From assembly GCA_963920705.1 (NCBI GenBank), contig OY987238.1, positions 744,001 through 808,000 of the forward strand: a stretch of 64,000 nucleotides of DNA, in the 5' to 3' direction. Both the position numbers and the translations under genes were made by a program. The notes under the pieces were generated by a model that searched no databases, was not told where the DNA came from, and was given only the letters and a program-made list of their open reading frames with translations. Shown here in pieces: positions 50,821 through 63,420 of this stretch (positions are counted from its first letter, which is position 1; the number at the start of each line of letters is the position of its first letter). This DNA comes from Odiellus spinosus (lineage: Eukaryota > Arthropoda > Arachnida > Opiliones > Phalangiidae).

Positions 50821-53800
50821 AGTATAGATTCACAAATTTTCCAAGTATAGATTCACAAATTTTCCAAGTATAGATTCACAAATTTTCCAAGTATAGATTC
50901 ACAAATTTCCCAAGTATAGATTCACAAATTTCCCAAGTATAGATCCACCAATTTCCCAAGTATAGATTCACAAATTTCCCAAGTATAGATTCACAAATTT
51001 TCAAAGTATAGATTCACAAATTTCCCAAGTATAGATTCACAAATTTCCCAAGTATAGATTCACAAATTTTCAAAGTTTAGATTCACAAATTTTCCAAGTA
51101 TAGATTCACAAATTTTCCAAGTATAGATTCACAAATTTCCCAAGTATAGATTCACAAATTTCCCAAGTATAGATCCACCAATTATCCAAGAATAGATTCA
51201 CAAATTTTCAAAGTATAGATTCACAAATTTTCCAAGTATAGATTCACAAATTTCCCAAGTATAGATTCACAAATTTCCCAAGTATAGATTCACAAATTTT
51301 CCAAGTAGAGATTCACAAATTTTCCAAGTATAGATTCACAAATTTTCCAAGTATAGATTCACAAATTCCCCAAGTATAGATTCACATATTTCCGAAGTAT
51401 AGATTCAAAAATTTTCCAAGTATAGATTCACAAATTTTCCAAGTATTGATTCACAAATTTTCCAAGTATAGATTCACAAATTTCCCAAGTATAGATTCCA
51501 AAATTTTCCAAGTATAGATTCACAAATTATCCAAGTATAGATTCACAAATTATCCAAGTATAGATTAACAAATTTTCAAAGTATAGATTCACAAATTTTC
51601 TTAGTATAGATTCACAAATTTCCCAAGTATAGATTCACAAATTTCCCAAGTATAGATTCACAAATTTTCCAAGTATAGATTCACAAATTTTCCAAGTATA
51701 GATTCACAAATTTACCAAGTATAGATTCACAAATTTCCCAAGTATAGATTCACAAATTTCCCAAGTATAGATCCACCAATTTCCCATATATAGATTCACC
51801 AATTTCCCAAGAATAGATTCACAAATTTCCCAAGTATAGATTCACAAATTTCCGAAGTATAGATTCACAAATTTTCCAAGTATAGATTCACAAATTTTCC
51901 AAGTATAGATTCACAAATTTCCCAAGCATAGATTCACAAATTTTCCAAGTATAGATTCACAAATTTCCCAAGTAGAGATTCACAAATTTTTCAAGTATAG
52001 ATTCACAAATTTCCCAAGTATAGATTCACAAATTTGCAAAGTATAGATCCACCAATTTCCCAAGTATAGATCCACCAATTTCCCAAGTATAGATTCACAA
52101 ATTTTCCAAGTATAGATTCACAAATTTTCCAAGTATAGATTCACAAATTTCCCAAATATAGATTCACAAATTTTCCAAGTATAGATTCACAAATTTCCCA
52201 AGTATAGATTCACAAATTTCCGAAGTATAGATTCACAAATTTCCCAAGTATAGATCCACAAATTTCCCAAGTATAGATTGACAAATTTCACAAGTATAGA
52301 TTCACAAATTTTCCAAGTATAGATTCACAAATTTACCAAGTATAGATCCCTCAATTATCCAAGTATAGATTCACAAATTTTCAAAGTATAGATTCACAAA
52401 TTTTCCAAGTATAGATTCACAAATTTCCCAAGTATAGATTCACAAATTTCCCAAGTATAGATTCACAAATTTTCCAAGTATAGATTCACAAATTTTCCAA
52501 GTATAGATTCACAAATTTTCCAAGTATAGATTCACAAATTTTCCAAGTATAGATTCACAAATTTCCCAAGTATAGATTCACAAATTTCCCAAGTATAGAT
52601 CCACCAATTTCCCAAGTATAGATTCACATATTTCCCAAGTATAGATTCACAAATTTCCCAAGTATAGATTCACAAATTTCCGAAGTATAGATTCACAAAT
52701 TTTCCAAGTATAGATTCAAAAATTTTCCAAGTATAGATTCACAAATTTCCCAAGCATAGATTCACAAATTTTCCAAGTATAGATTCACAAATTTTCCAAG
52801 TATAGATTCACAAATTTCCCAAGCATAGATTCATAAATTTCCCAAGTAGAGATTCACAAATTTTCCAAGTATAGATTCACAAATTTCCCAAGTATAGATT
52901 CACAAATTTGCAAAGTATAGATCCACCAATTTCCCAAGTATAGATCCACCAATTTCCCAAGTATAGATTCACAAATTTTCCAAGTATAGATTCACAAATT
53001 TCCCAAGTATGGATTCACAAATTTCCCAAGTATAGATCCACCAATTATCCAAGTATAGATTCACAAATTTTCAAAGTATAGATTCACAAATTTTCCAAGT
53101 ATAGATTCACAAATTTCCCAAGTAGAGATTCACAAATTTTTCAAGTATAGACTCACAAATTTCCCAAGTATAGATTCACAAATTTTCAAAGTATAGATTC
53201 ACAAATTTCCCAAGTATAGATTCACAAATTTCCCAAGTATAGATTCACAAATTTTCAAAGTTTAGATTCACAAATTTTCCAAGTATAGATTCACAAATTT
53301 TCCAAGTATAGATTCACAAATTTCCCAAGTATAGATTCACAAATTTCCCAAGTATAGATCCACCAATTATCCAAGAATAGATTCACAAATTTTCAAAGTA
53401 TAGATTCACAAATTTTTCAAGTATAGATTCACAAATTTCCCAAGTATAGATTCACAAATTTCCCAAGTATAGATTCACAAATTTTCCAAGTAGAGATTCA
53501 CAAATTTTCCAAGTATAGATTCACAAATTTTCCAAGTATAGATTCACAAATTCCCCAAGTATAGATTCACATATTTCCGAAGTATAGATTCACAAATTTT
53601 CCAAGTATAGATTCACAAATTTTCCAAGTATAGATTCACAAATTTCCCAAGTATAGATTCCAAAATTTTCCAAGTATAGATTCACAAATTATCCAAGTAT
53701 AGATTCACAAATTATCCAAGTATAGATTCACAAATTTTCAAAGTATAGATTCACAAATTTTCTTAGTATAGATTCACAAATTTCCCAAGTATAGATTCAC

Positions 53801-54040
53801 AAATTTCCCAAGTATAGATTCACAAATTTTCCAAGTATAGATTCACAAATTTTCCAAGTATAGATTCACAAATTTACCAAGTATAGATTCACAAATTTCC
53901 CAAGTATAGATTCACAAATTTCCCAAGTATAGATCCACCAATTTCCCATATATAGATTCACCAATTTCCCAAGAATAGATTCACAAATTTCCCAAGTATA
54001 GATTCACAAATTTCCGAAGTATAGATTCACAAATTTTCCA
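50821..54040 (+). repeat. 3,220-bp tandem duplication, copy B (140 units)
   Basis: Second copy of 47,601-50,820. Divergence from what follows copy A begins at about 54,071, where TTTCCCAAGCATAG replaces TTTTCCAAGTATAG, so the true edge lies between 54,040 and 54,075. Confidence 0.92.
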
Positions 54041-56200
54041 AGTATAGATTCACAAATTTTCCAAGTATAGATTCACAAATTTCCCAAGCATAGATTCACA
54101 AATTTTCCAAGTATAGATTCACAAATTTCCCAAGTAGAGATTCACAAATTTTTCAAGTATAGATTCACAAATTTCCCAAGTATAGATTCACAAATTTGCA
54201 AAGTATAGATCCACCAATTTCCCAAGTATAGATCCACCAATTTCCCAAGTATAGATTCACAAATTTTCCAAGTATAGATTCACAAATTTTCCAAGTATAG
54301 ATTCACAAATTTCCCAAATATAGATTCACAAATTTTCCAAGTATAGATTCACAAATTTCCCAAGTATAGATTCACAAATTTCCGAAGTATAGATTCACAA
54401 ATTTTCCAAGTATAGATCCACAAATTTCCCAAGTATAGATTGACAAATTTCACAAGTATAGATTCACAAATTTTCCAAGTATAGATTCACAAATTTCCCA
54501 AGTATAGATCCCTCAATTATCCAAGTATAGATTCACAAATTTTCAAAGTATAGATTCACAAATTTTCCAAGTATAGATTCACAAATTTCCCAAGTATAGA
54601 TTCACAAATTTCCCAAGTATAGATTCACAAATTTTCCAAGTATAGATTCACAAATTTTCCAAGTATAGATTCACAAATTTTCCAAGTATAGATTCACAAA
54701 TTTTCCAAGTATAGATTCACAAATTTCCCAAGTATAGATTCACAAATTTCCCAAGTATAGATCCACCAATTTCCCAAGTATAGATTCACATATTTCCCAA
54801 GTATAGATTCACAAATTTCCCAAGTATAGATTCACAAATTTCCGAAGTATAGATTCACAAATTTTCCAAGTATAGATTCAAAAATTTTCCAAGTATAGAT
54901 TCACAAATTTCCCAAGCATAGATTCACAAATTTTCCAAGTATAGATTCACAAATTTTCCAAGTATAGATTCACAAATTTCCCAAGCATAGATTCATAAAT
55001 TTCCCAAGTAGAGATTCACAAATTTTCCAAGTATAGATTCACAAATTTCCCAAGTATAGATTCACAAATTTGCAAAGTATAGATCCACCAATTTCCCAAG
55101 TATAGATCCACCAATTTCCCAAGTATAGATTCACAAATTTTCCAAGTATAGATTCACAAATTTCCCAAGTATGGATTCACAAATTTCCCAAGTATAGATC
55201 CACCAATTATCCAAGTATAGATTCACAAATTTTCAAAGTATAGATTCACAAATTTTCCAAGTATAGATTCACAAATTTCCCAAGTATAGATTCACAAATT
55301 TCCCAAGTATAGATTCACAAATTTTCCAAGTATAGATTCACAAATTTTCCAAGTATAGATTCACAAATTTTCCAAGTATAGATTCACAAATTTTCCAAGT
55401 ATAGATTCACAAATTTCCCAAGTATAGATACACAAATTTCCCAAGTATAGATCCACCAATTTCCCAAGTATAGATTCACATATTTCCCAAGTATAGATTC
55501 ACAAATTTCCCAAGTATAGATTCACAAATTTCCGAAGTATAGATTCACAAATTTTCCAAGTATAGATTCACAAATTATCCAAGTATAGATTCACAAATTA
55601 TCCAAGTATAGATTCACAAATTTTCCAAGTATAGATTCACAAATTTTCCAAGTATTGATTCACAAATTTCCCAATTATAGATTCATAAATTTCCCAAGTA
55701 TAGATTCACAAATTTTCCAAGTATAGATTCAAAAATTTTCCAAGTATAGATTCACAAATTTTCCAAGTATAGATTCACAAATTTTCCAAGTATAGATTCA
55801 CAAATTTCCCAAGTATAGATTCACAAATTTCCCAATATAGATCCACCAATTTCCCAAGTACAGATTCACCAATTTCCAAGTATAGATTCACATATTTCCC
55901 AAGTATAGATTTACAAATTTCCCAAGTATAGATTCACAAATTTCCGAAGTATAGATTCACAAATTTTCCAAGTATAGATTCACAAATTTTCCAAGTATAG
56001 ATTCACAAATTTCTGGAGCATAGATTCACAAATTTTCCAAGTATAGATTCACAAATTTCCCAAGTAGAGATTCACAAATTTCCCAAGCATAGATTCACAA
56101 ATTTCCCAAGTATAGATTCACAAATTTCCCAAGTATAGATCCAAAAATTTCCCAAGTATAGATCCACCAATTTCCCAAGTATATATTCACAAATTTCCCA
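54041..56200 (+). repeat. HOR continuing from 3,220-bp copy, then degenerating
   Basis: To about 55,167 the order resembles the HOR also found at 61,570-63,300. Beyond 55,550 irregular units become frequent: 21-bp (CCCAATATAG near 55,834), 22-bp (TTTCCAAG near 55,875), CTGGAGCATAG near 56,014, GTACAG near 55,860 and CCAATTATAG near 55,674. No gene. Confidence 0.85.
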
Positions 56201-57689
56201 AGCATAGATTCACAAATTTTCCAAGTATAGATTCACAAATTTCCCAAGTATAGATTCACAAATTTCCCAAGTATAGATCCACCAATTTCCCAAATATATC
56301 CACCAATTTCCCAAGTATAGATTCACATATTTCCCAAGTATAGATTCAAATATTTCCCAAGTATAGATTCACAAATTTACCAAGTATAGATCCACCAATT
56401 TCCCAAATATATCCACCAATTTCCCAAGTATAGATTCACATATTTCTTAAGTATAGATTCACAAATTTCCCAAGTATAGATTCACAAATTTCCCAAGTAT
56501 AGATCCACCAATCTCCCAAGTATTGATCCACAAATTTTCCAAGTATAGATTCACAAATTTTCCAAGTATAGATTCACAAATTTCCCAAATATAGATTCAC
56601 AAATTTTGTAAGTATAGATTCACAAATTTCCCAAGTATAGATTCACAAATTTCCGAAGTATAGATTCACAAATTTCCCAAGTATAGATCCACAAATTTCC
56701 CAAGTATAGATTGACAAATTTCCCAAGTATAGATTCACAAATTTTCCAAGTATGGATTGACAAATTTCCCAAGTATAGATTCACAAATTTTCCAAGTATA
56801 GATTCACAAATTTCCCAAGTATAGATTCACAAATTTTCCAAGTATAGATTCACAAATTTTCCAAGTATAGAATCACAAATTTTCCAAGTATAGATTCACA
56901 AATTTCCCAAGTATAGATTCACAAATTTCCCAAGTATAGATCCACCAATTTCCCAAATATATCCACCAATTTCCCAAGTATAGATTCACATATTTCCCAA
57001 GTATTGATCCACAAATTTTCCAAGTATAGATTGACAAATTTCCCAAGTATAGATTCACAAATTTTCCAAGTATAGATTCACAAATTTCCCAAGTATAGAT
57101 TCACAAATTTTCCAAGTATAGATTCACAAATTTTCCAAGTATAGATTCACAAATTTCCCAAGTAGAGATTCACAAATTTCCCAAGTATAGATTCACAAAT
57201 TTCACAAGTATAGATTCACAAATTTCCCAAGTATAGATCCACCAATTTCCCAAGTATAGATCCACCAATTTCCCAACTATATATTCACAAATTTTCCAAG
57301 TATAGATTCACAAATTTTCCAAGTATAGATTCACAAATTTCCCAAATATAGATTCACAAATTTTGTAAGTATAGATTCACAAATTTCCCAAGTATAGATT
57401 CACAAATTTCCGAAGTATAGATTCACAAATTTCCCAAGTATAGATCCACAAATTTACCAAGTATAGATTGAGAAATTTCCCAAGTATAGATTCACAAATT
57501 TTCCAAGTATAGATTGACAAATTTCCCAAGTATAGATTCACAAATTTTCCAAGTATAGATTCACAAATTTCCCAAGTATAGATTCACAAATTTTCCAAGT
57601 ATAGATTCACAAATTTTCCAAGTATAGATTCACAAATTTTCTAAGTATAGATTCACAAATTTCCCAAGTATAGATTCACAAATTTCCCA

Positions 57690-57925
57690 AGTATAGATCC
57701 ACCAATTTCCCAAATATATCCACCAATTTCCCAAGTATAGATTCACATATTTGCCAAGTATAGATTCACATATTTCCCAAGTATAGATTCACAAATTTTC
57801 CAAGTATAGATCCACCAATTTCCCAAATATATCCACCAATTTCCCAAGTATAGATTCACATATTTCTTAAGTATAGATTCACAAATTTCCCAAGTATAGA
57901 TTCACAAATTTCCCAAGTATAGATT
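57690..57925 (+). repeat. CATATTTGCC module, copy 1
   Basis: The variant CATATTTGCC (TGCC at 57,752), then CATATTTCCC, a GATCCACC/AAATATATCC pair and TTCTTAAGTATAG, recurs with TGCC at 58,551, 61,115 and 63,846. Confidence 0.8.
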
Positions 57926-58488
57926 CACAAATTTTCCAAGTATAGATTCACAAATTTCCCAAATATAGATTCACAAATTTTTTAAGTATAGATTCACAAA
58001 TTTCCCAAGTATAGATTCACAAATTTCCGAAGTATAGATTCACAAATTTCCCAAGTATAGATCCACAAATTTCCCAAGTATAGATTGACAAATCTCCCAA
58101 GTATAGATTCACAAATTTTCCAAGTATAGATTGACAAATTTCCCAAGTATAGATTCACAATATTTCCAAGTATAGATTCACAAATTTCCCAAGTATAGAT
58201 TCACAAATTTTCCAAGTATAGATTCACATATTTCCCAAGTATAGATTCACAAATTTTCCAAGTATAGATTCACATATTTCCCAAGTACATATTCACATAT
58301 TTCCCAAGTATAGATTCACAAATTTCCCAAGTATAGATCCACCAATTTCCCAAATATATCCACCAATTTTCCAAGTGTAGATTCACATATTTCTTAAATA
58401 TAGATTCACATATTTCTTAAATATAGATTCACATATTTCTTAAATATAGATTCACAAATTTCCCAAGTATAGATTCACAAATTTCCCA

Positions 58489-59035
58489 AGTATAGATCCA
58501 CCAATTTCCCAAATATATCCACCAATTTCCCAAGTATAGATTCACATATTTGCCAAGTATAGATTCACATATTTCCCAAGTATAGATTCACAAATTTTCC
58601 AAGTATAGATCCACCAATTTCCCAAATATATCCACCAATTTCCCAAGTATAGATTCACATATTTCTTAAGTATAGATTCACAAATTTCCCAAGTATAGAT
58701 TCACAAATTTCCCAAGTATAGATTCACAAATTTCCCAATATAGATCCACCAATTTCCCAAGTATAGATTCACCAATTTCCAAGTATAGATTCACATATTT
58801 CCCAAGTATAGATTCACAAATTTCCCAAGTATAGATTCACAAATTTCCGAAGTATAGATTCACAAATTTCCCAAGTATAGATCCACAAATTTCCCAAGTA
58901 TAGATTGACAAATTTCCCAAGTATAGATTCATAAATTTCCCAAGTATAGATCCACAAATTTTCCAAGTATAGATTCACAAATTTCCCAAGTATAGATTCA
59001 CAAATTTTCCAAGTATAGATTCACAAATTTTCCAA
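58489..59035 (+). repeat. CATATTTGCC module, copy 2 with 2,564-bp partner
   Basis: The same module as 799 bp upstream. It also matches 61,053-61,600 at an offset of 2,564 bp, including CCCAATATAG, a 22-bp TTTCCAAG unit and the GATTGAC then GATTCATAAA pair (58,931/61,495). Confidence 0.82.
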
Positions 59036-60450
59036 GTATAGATTCACAAATTTCCCAAGTATACATCCACCAATTTCCCAAGTATATCCACCAATTTCCC
59101 AAGTATAGATTCACATATTTCCCAAGTATAGATTTACAAATTTCCCAAGTATAGATTCACAAATTTTCCAAGTATAGATTCACAAATTTTCCAAGTATAG
59201 ATTCACAAATTTCCCAAGCATAGATTCACAAATTTTTAAAAGTATAGATTCACAAATTTCCGAAGTATAGATTGACAAATTTCCCAAGTATAGATTCACA
59301 AATTTTCCAAGTATAGATCCACCAATTTCCCAAGTATATCCACCAATTTCCCAAGTATAGATTCACATATTTCCCAAGTATAGATTCACAAATTTCCCAA
59401 GTATAGATTCACAAATTTCCCAAGTATAGATTCACAAATTTTCCAAGTATAGATTCTCAAATTTTCCAAGTATAGATTCACAAATTTCCCAAGCATAGAT
59501 TCACAAATTTTCCAAGTATAGATTCACAAATTTCCCAAGTAGAGATTCACAAATTTCCCAAGTATAGATTCACAAATTTCACAAGCATAGATTCACAAAT
59601 TTCCCAAGTATAGATCCACCAATTTCCCAAGTATAGATCCACCAATTTCCCAAGTATAGATTCACAAATTATCCAAGTATAGATTCACAAATTTTCCAAG
59701 TATAGATTCACAAATTTTCCAAGTATAGATTCACAAATTATCCAAGTAAAGATTCACAAATTATCCAAGTATAGATTCACAAATTTTCCAAGTATAGATT
59801 CACAAATTTTCCAAGTATAGATTCACAAATTTCCGAAGTATAGATTCACAAATTTCCCAAGTATAGATCCACAAATTTCCCAAGTATAGATTCACAAATT
59901 TTCCAAGTATAGATTCACAAATTTCCCAAGTATAGATCCACAAATTTCCCAAGTATAGATTGACAAATTTCCCAAGTATAGATTCACAAATTTTCCAAGT
60001 ATAGATTCACAAATTTCCCAAGTATAGATTCACAAATTTTCCAAGTATAGATTCACAAATTTTGCAAGTATAGATTCACAAATTTTCCAAGTATAGATTC
60101 ACAAATTTCCAAGTATACATCCACCAATTTCCCAAGTATATGCACCAATTTCCCAAGTATAGATTCACATATTTCCCAAGTATAGATTTACAAATTTCCC
60201 AAGTATAGATTCACAAATTTCCGAAGTATAGATTCACAAATTTTCCAAGTATAGATTCACAAATTTTCCAAGTATAGATTCACAAATTTCCCAAGCATAG
60301 ATTCACAAATTTTCCAAGTATAGATTCACAAATTTCCCAAGTAGAGATTCACAAATTTCCCAAGTATAGTTTCACAAATTTCCCAAGTATAGATTCACAA
60401 ATTACCCAAGTATAGATCCACCGATTTCCCAAGTATAGATCCACCAATTT

Positions 60451-61004
60451 CCCAAGTAGAGATTCACAAATTTTCCAAGTATAGATTCACAAATTTCCCA
60501 AGTATAGATTCACAAATTTGCAAAGTATAGATCCACCAATTTCCCAAGTATAGATCCACCAATTTCCCAAGTATAGATTCACAAATTTTCCAAGTATAGA
60601 TTCACAAATTTCCCAAGTATGGATTCACAAATTTCCCAAGTATAGATCCACCAATTATCCAAGTATAGATTCACAAATTTTCAAAGTATAGATTCACAAA
60701 TTTTCCAAGTATAGATTCACAAATTTCCCAAGTAGAGATTCACAAATTTTTCAAGTATAGACTCACAAATTTCCCAAGTATAGATTCACAAATTTTCAAA
60801 GTATAGATTCACAAATTTCCCAAGTATAGATTCACAAATTTCCCAAGTATAGATTCACAAATTTTCAAAGTTTAGATTCACAAATTTTCCAAGTATAGAT
60901 TCACAAATTTTCCAAGTATAGATTCACAAATTTCCCAAGTATAGATTCACAAATTTCCCAAGTATAGATCCACCAATTATCCAAGAATAGATTCACAAAT
61001 TTTC
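60451..61004 (+). repeat. Segment shared with the 3,220-bp repeat
   Basis: Matches 52,841-53,394 at offset 7,610 bp (and copy A at 10,830), including TATGGATTC (ggattc at 60,621), TAGACTCAC and CAAGAATAG. The offset is not a multiple of 23 because irregular units lie between. Identity stops where TTTTCAAAG is replaced by TTTTCCAAG. Confidence 0.83.
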
Positions 61005-61269
61005 CAAGTATAGATTCACAAATTTTCCAAGTATAGATTCACAAATTTCCCAAGTATAGATCCACCAATTTCCCAAATATATCCACCAATTTCCCAAGTA
61101 TAGATTCACATATTTGCCAAGTATAGATTCACATATTTCCCAAGTATAGATTCACAAATTTTCCAAGTATAGATCCACCAATTTCCCAAATATATCCACC
61201 AATTTCCCAAGTATAGATTCACATATTTCTTAAGTATAGATTCACAAATTTCCCAAGTATAGATTCACA
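60690..61269 (+). repeat. 580-bp segment, copy 1 of a 2,731-bp-offset pair
   Basis: Matches 63,421-64,000 at offset 2,731: TAGACTCAC (60,760/63,491) and CATATTTGCC (61,115/63,846). The left edge is sharp: upstream of 60,690 the unit is TTTTCAAAG here but CATATTTCCC in the second copy. Confidence 0.85.
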
Positions 61270-61569
61270 AATTTCCCAAGTATAGATTCACAAATTTCCC
61301 AATATAGATCCACCAATTTCCCAAGTATAGATTCACCAATTTCCAAGTATAGATTCACATATTTCCCAAGTATAGATTCACAAATTTCCCAAGTATAGAT
61401 TCACAAATTTCCGAAGTATAGATTCACAAATTTCCCAAGTATAGATCCACAAATTTCCCAAGTATAGATTGACAAATTTCCCAAGTATAGATTCATAAAT
61501 TTCCCAAGTATAGATCCACAAATTTTCCAAGTATAGATTCACAAATTTCCCAAGTATAGATTCACAAAT

Positions 61570-63300
61570 TTTCCAAGTATAGATTCACAAATTTCCCAAG
61601 TATAGATTCACAAATTTCCCAAGTATAGATTCACAAATTTTCCAAGTAGAGATTCACAAATTTTCCAAGTATAGATTCACAAATTTTCCAAGTATAGATT
61701 CACAAATTCCCCAAGTATAGATTCACATATTTCCGAAGTATAGATTCACAAATTTTCCAAGTATAGATTCACAAATTTTCCAAGTATAGATTCACAAATT
61801 TCCCAAGTATAGATTCCAAAATTTTCCAAGTATAGATTCACAAATTATCCAAGTATAGATTCACAAATTATCCAAGTATAGATTCACAAATTTTCTTAGT
61901 ATAGATTCACAAATTTCCCAAGTATAGATTCACAAATTTCCCAAGTATAGATTCACAAATTTTCCAAGTATAGATTCACAAATTTTCCAAGTATAGATTC
62001 ACAAATTTACCAAGTATAGATTCACAAATTTCCCAAGTATAGATTCACAAATTTCCCAAGTATAGATCCACCAATTTCCCATATATAGATTCACCAATTT
62101 CCCAAGAATAGATTCACAAATTTCCCAAGTATAGATTCACAAATTTCCGAAGTATAGATTCACAAATTTTCCAAGTATAGATTCACAAATTTTCCAAGTA
62201 TAGATTCACAAATTTCCCAAGCATAGATTCACAAATTTTCCAAGTATAGATTCACAAATTTCCCAAGTAGAGATTCACAAATTTTTCAAGTATAGATTCA
62301 CAAATTTCCCAAGTATAGATTCACAAATTTGCAAAGTATAGATCCACCAATTTCCCAAGTATAGATCCACCAATTTCCCAAGTATAGATTCACAAATTTT
62401 CCAAGTATAGATTCACAAATTTTCCAAGTATAGATTCACAAATTTCCCAAATATAGATTCACAAATTTTCCAAGTATAGATTCACAAATTTCCCAAGTAT
62501 AGATTCACAAATTTCCGAAGTATAGATTCACAAATTTTCCAAGTATAGATCCACAAATTTCCCAAGTATAGATTGACAAATTTCACAAGTATAGATTCAC
62601 AAATTTTCCAAGTATAGATTCACAAATTTCCCAAGTATAGATCCCTCAATTATCCAAGTATAGATTCACAAATTTTCAAAGTATAGATTCACAAATTTTC
62701 CAAGTATAGATTCACAAATTTCCCAAGTATAGATTCACAAATTTCCCAAGTATAGATTCACAAATTTTCCAAGTATAGATTCACAAATTTTCCAAGTATA
62801 GATTCACAAATTTTCCAAATATAGATTCACAAATTTTCCAAGTATAGATTCACAAATTTCCCAAGTATAGATTCACAAATTTCCCAAGTATAGATCCACC
62901 AATTTCCCAAGTATAGATTCACATATTTCCCAAGTATAGATTCACAAATTTCCCAAGTATAGATTCACAAATTTCCGAAGTATAGATTCACAAATTTTCC
63001 AAGTATAGATTCAAAAATTTTCCAAGTATAGATTCACAAATTTCCCAAGCATAGATTCACAAATTTTCCAAGTATAGATTCACAAATTTTCCAAGTATAG
63101 ATTCACAAATTTCCCAAGCATAGATTCATAAATTTCCCAAGTAGAGATTCACAAATTTTCCAAGTATAGATTCACAAATTTCCCAAGTATAGATTCACAA
63201 ATTTGCAAAGTATAGATCCACCAATTTCCCAAGTATAGATCCACCAATTTCCCAAGTATAGATTCACAAATTTTCCAAGTATAGATTCACAAATTTCCCA
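61570..63300 (+). repeat. Copy of 53.41-55.17 kb HOR, one unit shorter
   Basis: Offset is 8,156 bp at the GTAGAG unit (53,491/61,647) and 8,133 bp at GATCCCTC (54,510/62,643). The 23-bp change is the loss of the TTTTCAAAG unit before TTTTCTTAG near 61,885. It carries AATTCCCCAAG, CCCATATATAG and CAAGAATAG as in the 44-54 kb HORs. Confidence 0.85.
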
Positions 63301-63420
63301 AGTATAGATTCACAAATTTTCCAAGTATAGATTCACAAATTTCCCAAGTATAGATACACAAATTTCCCAAGTATAGATCCACCAATTTCCCAAGTATAGA
63401 TTCACATATTTCCCAAGTAT

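Larger units (their letters stand above)
56201..60689 (+). repeat. Heterogeneous satellite with unfilled insert sites
   Basis: Rich in the 21-bp unit CCCAAATATATCCACC followed by CAAGTATAGATTCACATATTT, the layout that carries inserts at 14.8-44.3 kb but here without one (for example near 56,290, 56,405, 56,955, 57,712, 57,826, 58,350, 58,512 and 58,625). TTCTTAAATATAG occurs three times in a row near 58,390-58,445. Odd-length units occur near 59,236, 58,733, 58,779 and 60,110. The longest chance frame is 56,873-57,058 (-). Confidence 0.85.

Noticed and set aside
56873..57058. 61-codon open frame on the - strand
   Set aside because: Same explanation; it runs through a 21-bp AAATATATCC unit that happens to keep the phase.
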